Assembly: GCF_026210795.1 (NCBI RefSeq) | Contig: NC_089455.1 | Coordinates: 1,240,001-1,304,000, forward strand | Length of the DNA stretch: 64,000 nt | Direction: 5' to 3' | Origin: Rhizophagus irregularis | Taxonomy: Eukaryota; Glomeromycota; Glomeromycetes; Glomerales; Glomeraceae | The notes under the pieces: generated by a model | What the model was told of the DNA's origin: nothing | The model's database searches: none | Seen by the model: only the letters and a program-made list of their open reading frames with translations | Made by a program: the position numbers and the translations under genes | Shown: in pieces, positions 32,220 to 44,055 of the stretch | Layout: every line of letters begins with the position of its first letter | How positions within the stretch are numbered: position 1 is the stretch's first letter

Positions 32220-33098
32220 ATGTCGGTAGAACGAGCGGAATCTCATAAGGTCAAAGGGAATACTTATTTTAGTAAAAAGGATTATGACAGTGCCACGAGA
32301 GAATATTCAGAAGCTATAAATCTGAATCCGAGGAATGTAGTTTACTATACAAATCGTGCATTATGTTATTTGAGGTTAAAAAAGTATGATAACGTGATAT
32401 CAGATTGTAAGACTGCTATTAGTATTGATGCGAATTCGGTTAAAGGACATTATATGTTAGGACAAGCCTTAACAGAAAAAGCAGAATTTGATTTAGCAAT
32501 TTCACATTTACAGACGGCTTATGATCTTGCTATTAAAGATAAAGTGACATTTTCTGGAGAAATAATTCAAGCTTTATTGAGTGCGAAAAAAAGAAAATGG
32601 GAACTTGAGGAACAACGACTACGAAAGAATGAATCAGAATTTTTGAAATATATCAAAGGATTAATTAATACAGAAAGAGAGAAACAACTTCAAAAGGTTA
32701 ATCAAAGTAAAAATTCATTTGGCTCTACAATTTCCAAATTAGTTAATTTACATTCAACGGAAATTCAAGATAAGTTAGATCAAATTAATAAGTCGTATGA
32801 TGAAAAGCTTTCTCAAATTGAACAGGTTTTTGCTCAATCAGAAGAAAATCGTGGTCCAAAAGAAGTTCCTGATTATTTTCTGGATAAAATATCTTTCAAT
32901 ATTATGTATGATCCGGTTATTACACCATCGGGAATCACTTATGAGAGAACTCATTTGAAAGAACATTTCAAAAAAATTGGACATTTTGATCCGTTGTCAA
33001 GACTCGAATGTAGGGAAGCTGATTTGTATCCTAATTTAGCACTTAAAGAGGCAATTGAAGATTACCTAAACAAAAATGGTTGGGCTGCAGATTACTGA
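32220..33098 (+). CDS. STUB1: CHIP/STUB1 co-chaperone ubiquitin ligase (TPR + U-box)
   Basis: Single exon, 292 residues (human 303). Three TPR repeats fill residues about 4-115 (KGNTYFSKKDYDSATREYSEAI, YTNRALCYLRLKKYDNVISD, GHYMLGQALTEKAEFDLAI), with the carboxylate-clamp Lys/Asn positions that bind the EEVD tail of Hsp70/Hsp90. A charged helical dimerisation segment (about 125-210) leads to a U-box (about 215-290: DKISFNIMYDPVITPSGITYER, FDPLSRL, NLALKEAIEDYL). CHIP ubiquitinates chaperone-bound misfolded clients. It is uncommon in Dikarya, so it adds to the early-diverging signature. Confidence 0.97.
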   Translation: MSVERAESHKVKGNTYFSKKDYDSATREYSEAINLNPRNVVYYTNRALCYLRLKKYDNVISDCKTAISIDANSVKGHYMLGQALTEKAEFDLAISHLQTAYDLAIKDKVTFSGEIIQALLSAKKRKWELEEQRLRKNESEFLKYIKGLINTEREKQLQKVNQSKNSFGSTISKLVNLHSTEIQDKLDQINKSYDEKLSQIEQVFAQSEENRGPKEVPDYFLDKISFNIMYDPVITPSGITYERTHLKEHFKKIGHFDPLSRLECREADLYPNLALKEAIEDYLNKNGWAADY

Positions 33099-34389
33099 GG
33101 AGTTTATTTTGCATTCTCCCAAAGTTTATTGAATAAACGGATTTAATTCAGCTTTAAATGTTTTCGTAAAAATCACGTGTTCTTAATTTACTATTACCTG
33201 GTGACAAATGATGCGTGACAAATAATATATAAATATCAAACAGTCGAAAATCAAAGTCCTAGGTTACTTGCATAATTGGTTATTCGGTATATTATTTTAT
33301 TTGAGCAAATTCTATAAATACAATTTTCATTAAAATAATACCTTATTATAAAATAAATAAAATAAAATAAAGATTAAATAAAAAAAAAGCATAAATTATT
33401 AATATTTAGTAGAAATAATAAATGTAATATAATAGTTCAAAATGACCAGTAAATTCTGGGGCGTCCTTAACGTACAGTAGGGGTGTACAATATTAACGTA
33501 CAAACTGGCCCGAGTTTAGGAGTTATGCACTTGCACGTGATAGCGTTAACGTTAACTCCGGCCAGTTCGTACATTAATATCGTACATCCCACTGTACATT
33601 AAGGAATCTCGTAAATTCTGATGCAAATTTACAAATAAGAAAATAAAGCAAAAAGTACAAAATAATGATACCATATTTTGCGGTTTGGAATTATGGCGAT
33701 TTTGGTCAGAATTATAAGGATCTCGGCCGGCATTAAGTGCAAAAGGGGTGCTTACAGCAAAATATGCTAATTATTTTTAAAAACTAATATTTCTATACAT
33801 TTTATTAAAGTTGCCAGAAAAAATAAAAAAGTTTTGGCAAGTTGGTAAAATACTAAATAGTAAAATTTTATTAAAACTATATGTGAAATTCTGGACTTAA
33901 TAAAACTTACAGTTATAAATACTAAAACTGCTAAAACTTAATAAAATTATAGTAAAATTTTGGTAAAACTAATTATAAAATTTGAAAAGGTTTAAACAGT
34001 TGAATAAATTCTATAAATTTTTCAATTAGCAATATTTAGTTCATTTTTTTAGATATTACCATCAAACTGGTAAATGCAATTTATAATTATCAGATTTGAT
34101 ATTCTTGTAAAAAAATTTTATTGATAATATACTATTCTATTTTTCTGTTTTTATAGATAATCCTATTAAAGTTAATATTAGGTGATTTATTTTGAAAATA
34201 TTAGCTACATATGAAGCTACTGAATGGTCATTACTAAAAAATAATCAGAAATTATATTATGCAAATATTAATCAGATAGACTGAAAAATTACTTGGCTTA
34301 TTTTCCATTATTGCAAATGGTTTCACTGCACTAGTATGCAAACTAACTATTTGTAGACTTTTATAGCAAAACTATTTCATAAAATCCTT
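33099..34389. other. AT-rich repeat-containing intergenic region
   Basis: No gene is seen apart from the small MITE at 33459-33610. About 33820-34020 has loose repeats of 'TAAAACTTAATAAAATTATAGTAAAATTT' type in short pieces. It begins the 20-kb gene desert between CHIP and centrin. Confidence 0.5.
33459..33610. mobile_element. Short foldback MITE with 10-bp duplication
   Basis: 152 bp, almost wholly palindromic: TCCTTAACGTACAGTA... pairs with ...ACTGTACATTAAGGA, and AACTGGCC with GGCCAGTT. It is flanked by GTAAATTCTG at 33449-33458 and 33611-33620, a 10-bp target duplication. A 9-10 bp duplication suggests a Mutator-like (MULE) mobiliser. Non-coding. Confidence 0.8.
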
Positions 34390-35089
34390 CCTTTAGGATC
34401 CATTCTAGCATTAAGAAAGCCAAAGCTTTATAAGGAGATAAAATGTATTATGAACTGTAACAAGAAGGAAAATTGGAATCACTTATTAGAATGCCAAGCA
34501 TATAAATTGATTTGGCAAAAAATTTTGGAGATTACAACAGAAAAATCTATAATTATATGTTTAAAACAAAAGCAAATTAAATGTTAAGGTGAAGATTTTA
34601 TTAGAAATGTATTACAAGATATATTAGAAGTTACAGCAAGACCCGCTATCTTCTAATAGAGCTCACCGTAAAATTTTTAAGATTTATATGTAAATTTACC
34701 TTACTCCTAATTTTCCTTCTACTAAGTAATTTTACCACCTTTCCAGTTACATTTTTAAATTACATATATTTTTACCTTACAAGTTCAGTAACATTTATAA
34801 TTATAGATTATATAAAATATAATTTATTTTATACATTTAGTACTTTTTATTTCTTTTAAAATTGGCCTAATTTTTAGATATAATTATTTTAAAAAAATGT
34901 AAAAAAGTTCCTTACAACTATTTAAAATAAGTTCAAAATTGATCAATAATTACAAATATATATATTATTATTTGACAAAAAAAAATAAAAAAAAATAACT
35001 AATTTATCCTACCTACCGCCCCCAATCACCCACCCTTCTGATCTTTACTTTATTTTATAATTTTTTATATTACACGGATATCCATAAAA

Positions 35090-35450
35090 AATTCTTTTAT
35101 TTTTTTAATTTTATGTGTTTGTGTAATAAATTTGTACGTATCTGTATTTGTGTAATAAAATTTTATCGTATCCGTGTAATAAACTTATGCTAAAAATAAT
35201 ATAATAAATTTTACATGTTTGTGTAATAAAATTTTACGTGTCTGTGTAATAAACTTATAACTAAAAATAGTATATAATAAATTTTACATATTTGTGTAAT
35301 AAAATTTTACGTATCTGTGTAATAAACTTGTACTAATAAACTTGTAATTAAAAATAGTATAATAAATTTTACGTGTCTGTGTAATAAACTTTGTGCTAAA
35401 AATAGTATATACTAGTAATAAATTTTACAAAATCATAAATTTTACCTTAT
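35090..35450. repeat. Tandem repeats of TGTGTAATAAA
   Basis: Repeated blocks of TTTTACGTGTCTGTGTAATA and ACATGTTTGTGTAATAAA alternate with ACTTATAACTAAAAATAGTA. The period is about 27 bp within pairs and about 80 bp for the larger unit. It sits inside the 34639-36482 element. Non-coding. Confidence 0.75.
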
Positions 35451-35624
35451 AATTACAAGTTACATTTTAAAATCCTGTTTAATTTTACCATATACTTAAC
35501 AGTTACATAAAAAAAACTTACTACAGAATTACATTTACTTTTTTTAATTTATAAAGAATTTTACCTTATGAATTCAACCAGTTTTTTTGACTTTTCTATG
35601 TAATTTTTACCTTAGGCTTATGGG

Positions 35625-36445
35625 TAAACATGGGGCCCGAAATCGAAACCTTCTGAAACCCTTTAGGTTTCGGTATATACCAAAACTTAGTTTCAGGATG
35701 GGTGTTTTTTTCCCAAAACTCGAAACCTGAAACTGACCCAAAATTTCCAAAACTTTTATATACCGAAATATAACCGAAACCTATTAATTTACTTAATTAA
35801 TTTTTATTAAAATAACTAAAATTATAACAATATTGAATTACTATCTGACATTTTATTAAAAAGACTTCTCAATTAAGTCCAAACATTTTTATTTTATTTT
35901 TTATTTTTATGTTATAGATAGACTGTCATACAAGAAATTTAAGACATTACATAATAAAATATGAATACTAATCAAAATATATAATTGTATGAAACTCCCA
36001 CTTGAGAAGCCGCCCACCTTTTCAGTTATTCCTAAGACGAGAAGGTATGGCCTGCTAGTCCATAACATAGTAAGGGGTAGAAACTATACTAGGGAAGTGA
36101 TATTTATATTAAAAGAAGAATGAAAATTAATAAAATTAAAAGAAAAACTATATTAGGTGAATTAATGTGAGACAGCTAAAGGCTTGAATGTAAAAAGTAA
36201 AGATGGTTATCAAACATGATATATTGAATATCGATTTATTAATTATTTAAATTGCCACGTGATTATCCAATTAACGAGTTTCTGGATATCGGGATTAGTT
36301 TCAAGATAACTAAAATTAGTTTCGGGTTCCAGGATTTATTTAGGATTTCGGAACTTGTTTAGGGTTTTGGATGAGGTTTCAATTCGTATATTCCAAAATC
36401 CGAAACTTTCAGAAATCCTTTCAGAGGTTTCAGGCCCCATGTTTA
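35625..36445. mobile_element. hAT-type MITE, 821 bp
   Basis: It starts TAAACATGGGGCCCGAAA, and the reverse complement of its end is TAAACATGGGGCCTGAAA. The flanks CTTATGGG (35617-35624) and CTTGTGGG (36446-36453) match 7 of 8, an 8-bp duplication typical of hAT. The subterminal regions repeat GAAACC/GGTTTC. A GC-richer patch near 36000-36090 is unexplained. No transposase. Confidence 0.82.
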
Positions 36446-37146
36446 CTTGTGGGTGATCTCTATTAGAAGTAAGCGGAGTTCTGTTACAGCAAGATCAGAA
36501 AAATTCCAAAAGTTCTAATACTTGGCATTGGAAGTGAAAGTGAAAGTTAAAATTTTTTTAACAACAAAATTACAAAAAGATTTTAAGATATCTCTTACTG
36601 AGGCACAAATACTTATAGCCAATATTTTAATACGGTTTATTTTAGCATTTAAAGAATTAATATAGAAACCAAGATGTGAACAAGTTATTTTATGGGAAAA
36701 GAGAAAAGGCATTACTTGAACAGATAATTAATATTAGTTTATAATATTTTATTTTGGTTTAATTTTTAGTTTATAGTATTTTATTTTGATTTACTTTTAC
36801 TATTTAATTTTATTCTTAATTTATTTGTGATATAATAGTTAATGTTTGATCAGACTAGTCAGAAGTTGGAAGTATCATTTACAGAATAGTTGTGATTATT
36901 ATGTAATCCAAATATATTCTAATAAAATGATACATGATTCAACATTTTTTTTAAAAAAAAAATATTCTTGTAAAAAAAGTCAATCTATTTTTTTTTATTT
37001 TATAATTTTTCCATAAAAAGCTTATATTTCCAGAATTAATAACTTTATATCATGGAATTTATTGAATTATTTGCATTTTTTGTGAATGAATCCATAAAAG
37101 GCTCATTTTCATTGAGATTTTACAGAAATAACAGATAAAATTTTTA

Positions 37147-37672
37147 TAGGATATATATGTTATGCCTCAGATCGATTCTTGCCTCAGATTGAAGCTCACG
37201 CACCTCAGATTGAGATTGTCATCTGACGTACCTCAATTGCTAATATAAATGAGCTATAATTAAACATCAAATTTTCCAATTTTAATATATTTTTAAGTAC
37301 TAAGTAAACTTATTTATCATTATTTTAAGCATACAATCCTATAATTTCAGATTAATTGGAATCATACTTATTAAATATTTTCATTTGAAAAATGACTCAA
37401 AATTTAATGATTTTTCAGATAAAACACAAATATAAACTTCAATATAAATCAGATTTACATAAAAATTTCAGGAAACATGTAACTCATTATGGCGCACAAG
37501 TTTGTTTATGTTACAAAAAGTGGGTTAATTAATGAGAAAAAAAGTTTACTTATAACAGACTTTATTGAATGATTCAAATGAGGTGCGTCAGTGACAATCT
37601 CTTAACAAAGGAAAATACAAGGAAATTTTCAATCTGGAGCAGTTAATCGATCTGCGCACAACATATATAACA
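37147..37672. mobile_element. Foldback element, about 525 bp
   Basis: The left arm (ATATATGTTATGCCTCAGATCGATT ... GAGATTGTCATCTGACG, in pieces) pairs with the right arm (GTCAGTGACAATCTC ... AATCGATCTGCGCACAACATATAT). CCTCAGAT is repeated four times in the left arm. No ORF and no fixed target duplication. Confidence 0.65.
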
Positions 37673-38934
37673 AATTGTTGAAAAATGAAAATTTTTTTCT
37701 TCAAACCTTCCAAACCTTTCATTTACCTGTGGATAGCAGTGCTTTCTTCTTCCTCAAAACAAAGGGGTGAACTGCTAGTTGACAATAAAAAATTAATAAT
37801 ATTAAGCATGCATAATTATCCTTCTAAAACTAATTTTACAGAAGAAAGTTATTTAAAACTTAAATTACGCAAGTGAGTTGCTATGACACTGAATGTACTA
37901 AGAATACAATTGGAAGTATTATGTTAGACTTAAATAAATGCAGTAATAACGCATTTATCGCCACAAAATCTTGGATGGCCTATTTTAACTTCAATCACAG
38001 AAAAATAAGAAACTTTTCTAATGAATATAAAAGCCAGAACTATTGTAGCTGGTATAAATACACAAGAAAAAGTTATCATTTTTTTGTATTAAAATAGCAA
38101 AACAATATGATTATAAAGTTTTTTATATAACTTATCACTACAAACTCCAGCCAATTAAAGGTATTTGAGTAGTTGTAAACATGAAATTACAAAATTAAGT
38201 TTACACTTAAAATTGTTGTCTATTTAAAATACATTTTTAAATGCATTTAAAAAAATAAAATTAATTTAAAATTTATAATTAAATTTTAAAGTAAAGTATC
38301 TAAAATACCAATATATATTTTAAGGCTAACAAAGATATATAATAATTAATTGATAAAAAACCTGATAATTATAGTAAATCTGATGATAATGCATGATTTA
38401 GTATAATAATGTTATTATAATATTTCTGAATATATACTGATGAAATTTATATAAAAAAAAAATGTTTATTAATAAAAAAAATTTTTTATTGGCGTTTTTT
38501 TGAGGTACAAATCTTTTACACTGGATTATACAAATATGTAATCCATTATTAAAAAGAACTACTAAATTTTCTTTTTGAGAAATACCTTTTACTCAACAAA
38601 TTTTTCAAGTTTTAACAATATTTGATGTATCCATATTATTTAATATAACTTTTAATATTATTGTAATTTATCTACTATATAAATAAGCAAACTCAAACTT
38701 GACTCTTTTATATATATTTCTGAATTCTAATAATTACACTAAAAATTGATAGCAGAAAATGAATATACATGGCAGACGTTTAAAACTTTGCATAGATATT
38801 CTTTACATTATATATGATTAATGAAAAAAATAATACAATATTTACTTTCATAAATAATAATACAGCACTAGTAATAAAATTGTGAATGATTGATAAATAA
38901 TCAGTAAAATTGAAGTGATAAAATAAAGATGCAT
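37673..38934. other. AT-rich desert, no supported gene
   Basis: Two short neighbouring open frames (37685-37876 and 37873-38097) overlap by 4 bases in different frames. The second has several Cys and Trp residues (CYDTECTKNTIGSIM, KSWMAYFNF) and could be a decayed gene scrap. No family was recognised. The remainder is A/T-rich with nothing structured. Confidence 0.4.
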
Positions 38935-39394
38935 ATGGGCTTATTTGTCTGTCTTTGACTTAAGCGTAAAGGTTCACATTTAAGAACCTATTTATACAAT
39001 TGGTAGACTAACGTTAACCAATGACTACCATCCAACTGTCAGCCAGTAGGCCAAACCTTTTTATCACTATAACTGCCATTTTAGTTTGACCTCAGGATAG
39101 TTCCTATCCATCAACGGAATACTAACTGGCTAGCTATAACCCTCTATTTATCCTATATCTATACTAGAGTAAAACAAGCTCGAATTTATATGCCACCTAC
39201 GTGTTTTAGTAATGAAGGACTTTCGAGTGCAGGTGTAATGGCAATCGTTTAGAAACCTTTCCGTACTTAACATTTACGCTTGAAGAACTGAGCTAAGGCT
39301 GGTTCAGGCCACTACAGGCCTACGATTCCTTAGCGCTTAAGGTACAGTTGTGAATACGAATGGTATAGTAAGCGACCACGAGACGGAAGCTAGG
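38935..39394. repeat. GC-richer repeat block, left of the 5.3-kb transposon
   Basis: Base composition changes sharply at about 38935 from about 20% to about 42% GC and stays there until the 5.3-kb element begins. There is no ORF. It opens with ATATGGGCTTATTTGTCTGTC, a near copy of the terminal repeat of the MITE at 48871-49799. It may be one end of the same broken repeat as 44953-48870; this is inferred from composition and position only. Confidence 0.45.
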
Positions 39395-39694
39395 TAGAGG
39401 TGCGTACGGATGAATCTGGTCAATCCGTCATCCGGATGATCACGTGACGGATCAATCCGGATTAAAAAAATCGGATCATCGGATTATCCGCAGATTGACC
39501 AGATTGATTATAATTCCGGCCAAAATTAAGTAATCGGCATGGAATTATCCTTTTAGGGTATGAGTAATGTTACACAAATCCAAAAAAAGGCAATTTTGTT
39601 TCCCAGCAAAAATGAAATTTTGGGTTTTACAATAATCCTAAAAAGGAAATTTTTCGCCGATCATTTAATTTCAGCCGGAATTTATTAGGGTGTG

Positions 39695-40510
39695 CGATAT
39701 TAGTCTAATCACAAATATAGTGCAATTATTATAGTAAACATCCTTATTAAGGATTTTTCTTGTCGATCATCTGTCGATCATTTTATAATTTATTAATATT
39801 TTAGAATCTTGGATTTAAATCATTTAAAAAATTTAAAAAAAGAGTTTTGGATTTAAAATTTTCTATTTAAAATCAGGTTATCGGTTAATTTACAAATATA
39901 ATGCATTACTATAGTGATCATTACTATAGATTTTTATTAATATATAATAAATTACTAGTAAAACTAAATTGCCCATAACTTTATATGCATGTTTAACTCT
40001 CCATTTTTAGCAACTGTTTATGATATTAAAATCAAGCGTACACATACTAATAGAGCCGGATTTCTTTGAAAGTACATATAAATTTAGTTGTAAAAATCAC
40101 GTTGTAATATTTCACAGCAATGTAAACTTTATTTTTTTTATTTTATTGTTCAAAAACCGGCTCTATTTCATTAAAATACGACATTTAAAATTTTCAAAAA
40201 AGTTGTTTTTGGAGCTAAGATCTACTTACTACAGCCAACAGAGATGTTTACGCTCAAAGAAAGTAAAACACTATCACTTAAAAAATGCATAATGCAGAGT
40301 GAATTTTTAGCTGAAACTTTCTCGAATACTCAAAATAATGTATTATAGCCTATTGATACTATTTAAATGTTGCAAATCATTTAAAATAATTCAAAACTTA
40401 GTAAACTTCTTTCAATTTAATGATCGTCAAAATGATCGACAAAAAAAATTACTTGAATAGGCCTCACAATATAGTGGTTTCTTATGTTTGTGATTAGGCC
40501 GAGATCATGC
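39695..40510. mobile_element. Foldback element nested in the 5.3-kb transposon
   Basis: The left arm (TCTAATCACAAATATAGTG ... TTGTCGATCATCTGTCGATCA) and the right arm (TGATCGTCAAAATGATCGACAA ... CATAAGAAACC region reading GTTTGTGATTAGGCC on the plus strand) are inverted copies. The centre is about 600 bp without a supported gene; the 90-codon frame at 40020-40292 shows no family features. Edges are approximate. Confidence 0.55.
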
Positions 40511-40982
40511 TTATCATCTCATAGTGGATCCTTAGAATTGGGCCAAATTTGCGGTCCCTTAAAATGGATTTATTCATATGATTTTTGGTGTAAAACAACG
40601 AGTGATCGATAAACTAAATAAGAACAAAAATAATGCCCGTATCTTAAAAAAATTTACATAGTAAAAACCGCGTCTAATACCATTGCTTTTCAAGCCATGC
40701 AACTTTTTAATGAGGCAATGTCCATTAAGGTATTTTAAATTATACTTAGTGCAATTTCGCTTTATTTTGTTTTTAGAGTCTGTTGTTTGTATTACACGTA
40801 TTAATATGTTTTTTATAATTTTCTTAGTCAAAACTCATAAATACAAAAGGAATTGGCTAATTAGACAATATTTTAGTTTGGGTAAGCGGTGTATTTAGCG
40901 TTAATATAATAATAAGAATGTTCTGTAGAGTATATTTAACGTTAATATTAATAAATTTTTTTATATTTCTAGTTAACACGTA

Positions 40983-41696
40983 ATGGAGCAAGTTCTAGCG
41001 ATCTTTCCTCTTCTACCCAACCACCTTCTCTGCCAAATTTTCTTTGTAAAGTATGCCTTCGCTCATTTCATTCAGAACGTGGCTTGTTACTACATCGCAA
41101 AACTATCAGTAAATATAATAGACCTACAGAACATATTGACATGTTGCCGTCACAAACTATTAAAGAATTTCAGGAAATTTTTGTATATTATATTCATAAA
41201 AAATTAAGCAAAAATCATACCAAGGCTGGGCGTCAAACGGTTTCTTTTCCCTGTACAAAGAGTCAGTTTTTTTCAATTTTTCGTGGATTTATTCATTCTT
41301 TTCAAGTTTCCAAGAGAGGTATTTACAAATGTTTTTTTCAAGGGAGTTGGGGGAAAAAAACAATTAAATTATATTTTTAATGACGAACAACGGTCAATAA
41401 AACATTATGACCAAGGACAAAAAACATACATAGTCTTACTAGATCAATCAAATGGATCGCGTAATTTTTCTTCTGAACACAATAGAGTAAAAACAAGCGA
41501 AACTAATCCTTTAGTTGTACTTGCTAATCAAAGAGCATTTGGCAAGAAAAATATAAAAAGAAAATCTTGTTACAAAAGAGGGGAAGTTATTATTGAGTGG
41601 AGGGAAAGAAAGGATCGTGAAATTAATGATAATTTTTGTTATGCTGGACGTATTACTATGAATTTTTATATATCTCAAATTAGAAGTCTAAATTGA
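40983..41696 (+). pseudogene. Accessory C2H2-type protein of the 5.3-kb transposon, frameshifted
   Basis: Plus strand, convergent with the transposase (57 bp between ends). One frame from about 40985 has Ser-rich residues, then a partial zinc finger CKVCLRSFHSERGLLLH, whose second His is not at the usual spacing, then a Lys/His-rich region. A frame change near 41330 leads into YDQGQKTYIVLLDQSNG, a basic segment and RGEVIIEWRER ... NFYISQIRSLN before the stop at 41696. It is probably a DNA-binding partner of the transposase, judging from the finger and the location. The family is not recognised. Confidence 0.55.
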
Positions 41697-41752
41697 TCAT
41701 TTGGAAATTTAAATATTGGTTTGTTTAGAAAAATAAAATGTGAAATTTTATT

Positions 41753-44055
41753 TTAAATTTGAACTCTATTAGGTTTAATTTTTTTATTGATAATTCTAAT
41801 TTTTTGAGGTCTATCACAAATAAAAGAAATATTATCAGATAATTCATAAAGTGATCTGTTTTCTTCTTCAAGAATTTCTACTATTGCAGCCTTAGAATTA
41901 ACAAGCTTGCCTCCATCTTTCATAGTTTTGCGAAAAAAAAATGATACTTGCATATGATTCTTCTTTTCAACTGGAGAACAGGAAAAAGATTTAATACCCC
42001 ATTTATTATATTTTTCCATAAATTCCCATATGTGCCATACTAATACATGCATATATGGAGTGATATCAACAGGTCGATAAAGGCCTTTAATAAAATCAGA
42101 ATCTTCAGGATTTCCAATTGAAGGAGTAAGAAAATAATTAAGCCATGCTTTAGCAGCTGATTGAAATTCTATAGGATCAGTATATTCATTTTTTAAAGCA
42201 CTATAAAGATCATTGAAATCATCCCATAATTTTCGTATCACCTTTGCTCGAGTAGGTTCTAGAATTGTTTCTAAGTTAAAATTACGTAATACTTTAAGTT
42301 TTTCTTGTTCCATAAGCGAAGTATATGACCATTTGTTGGAATCTCTTTCTTGCCAAAATTGAAAGCGAACACCAATACGCTGCATTTCTTTAATAATAAC
42401 TTCACGTGCTATATCAAAAAATCCTGATTCAATTACCTCATATATTACTAAGCTCCAAAGTCTATCGGTAATTCTTAACATAACGTGTAATTCATCAACT
42501 AAATAATTTTCTATTTCAATCATATCAAACAATGGCTTTTTATGATGACCTGAATAAAAGGTATAATTATTTCTCAGATTATTCATATTTTTTGAGATTG
42601 TCCAATTAGCATCTAAATCACTATGTTGATTCTTTTTAATTAAACACCAAGGACAAAAATAGTTACTTGTTGGAGAATTAAATCCTAAACAGGTAATTAA
42701 AAACTTCCAATCAGAAGAAAAATATAATTCAAATTTCCAATGTACTGTACATTACCAATAGTTAGTCCTTGATTTTTTAGCTGCCATAATTCTTCTCTTA
42801 ATAACCTCGTAGTTATATCCAAAGTATTATATTCTTCAGACCCAGGATAAAGAATAAGAGTGTAATGATATTCAGGGGAAAAAAGAACTTTTTTATGGTT
42901 AAGAATTGCAAATGTAATCATAACATGCTTAACCTTTCGGCTAACATTTCTTCCATCCCCTGAAATTCTAATTGAAATAATAGGTTGTGATGAATTTAAA
43001 ATATTTTTTCTAACTAAACTTGGTATTAGAAATATTAAAATTTCTTTAATACTTCGAACTCCTGCTTTACCCACTGAATTAATAACTGTTTCTACAATAT
43101 TTTCATCCATAATATGTGGTACTTCATCAGGATTCACTGCTGCTGTTGCTTCAATATTAATAATTTTAATTTTAACATTTTGTTCCATTAAATTGTTAAT
43201 AAAGACTTTTTGCTCAGATATTGCATTTTCTTTTGGTAAATTTGGCTCAATTGCCGTAAGATATCTATATCCATCACGCGAAATTCTGCTTTTATCCATT
43301 GCTCTTACAATTGCAACTTCTTTTTTATGTTTTAAAACTTGATTTTCTTTTCCATAATAGATATCATATCTTTTATCTTTAACGCTAAATTCTATTGATT
43401 TCAATAACGGAACATCTTCTGAAAGATAATAGTTGTTGGCAATTTCTGAAAATTGTTCTGACACTTTAGATGATATCTTCGTTGCTCGTTTTGTCAATCC
43501 AGAAGTTGTCATCTCATTAACAGGCTTCAAAATCTTTGTGTGTGGTTTGACTGATTTCGTTTCTCGATATTCTTTTAATTTATTAAGTTGTAATCCAAAA
43601 AGTAAAATTCCTGATGTTTTGGCATTACTTTCGGTAAATTTCTATAGAAAAATTATAAATTAATGAAATATTTAAATATACAAATTTAATTATAACCACT
43701 TTACCTTATGTAATAAATCAGCAGCATTGGTAGCTGACGACTTAGAAAAAACTTGCTCACTAAAATTTTCACCATATTGTATACAATACAAAGGTTTGTT
43801 GTCTTGATATGTAATTATACATTGAATTACCTTGTTTTCATTTCCGCGTCCCCACTTTGTTTGTATTTTGTAATCATCAGGAATAGGATAACAGTTTGGT
43901 GCACGAGTAACTTGAAGAATCTTTTTATCTGGGTATTTTCCTACTGTAATTATTTTATAGGTAAAACTCCGATTAACTATTCCCTTTTCATTCCTCTGTT
44001 TATAGATAATAGTGTCATCTTCTGGGTAATTGCCAATTTTCTCAATTATTACCAT
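41753..44055 (-). pseudogene. DDE-type transposase candidate of the 5.3-kb element, one frameshift
   Basis: Exons 44055-43705 and 43641 onward, with a good intron between (GTAAAG...TTCTATAG). The frame is intact to about 42716, where one extra base breaks it. It resumes at once with SSDWKFL and runs to 41753, about 745 residues in all. Motif order: SIRISGDGRNV (Asp at 42955-42957), SSDWKF (Asp at 42710-42712), CPWC about 18 residues later, SGHHKKPLFDMI, then DELHVMLRITD (Glu near 42491). D...D with a Cys-x2-Cys/His insertion before an acidic third residue is the layout of hAT, RAG1/Transib and KDZ transposases. The sequence is not one I can place in a named superfamily. Only one clear lesion, so it is young. 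Confidence 0.65.

Larger units (their letters stand above)
34639..36482. mobile_element. 1.84-kb non-autonomous element inserted in the LINE fragment
   Basis: Terminal inverted repeats share a CCGCT..CTTCTAATAGAG core: left CCGCTATCTTCTAATAGAG at about 34643, right its counterpart ending AGCGGAGTTCT. The flanks repeat GTTACAGCA at 34630-34638 and 36483-36491, and the identity extends three bases further, a 9-12 bp duplication. This suggests a MULE-type element. Its interior is tandem repeats plus a nested hAT-type element (35625-36445), with no transposase. Confidence 0.8.
34390..36720 (+). pseudogene. LINE-type retroelement C-terminal fragment, split by insertion
   Basis: Plus strand, two pieces. 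About 34390-34638 reads ILALRKPKLYKEI..., then a Cys/His knuckle (CNKKENWNHLLEC) of the sort found near the C-terminus of fungal non-LTR retroelement proteins. About 36495-36715 reads SLTEAQILIANILIRFILAFKEL and KPRCEQVILWEKRKGIT. The halves are separated exactly by the element at 34639-36482, and both contain stops or frame breaks. No reverse transcriptase core remains, so the superfamily is uncertain. Confidence 0.5.
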
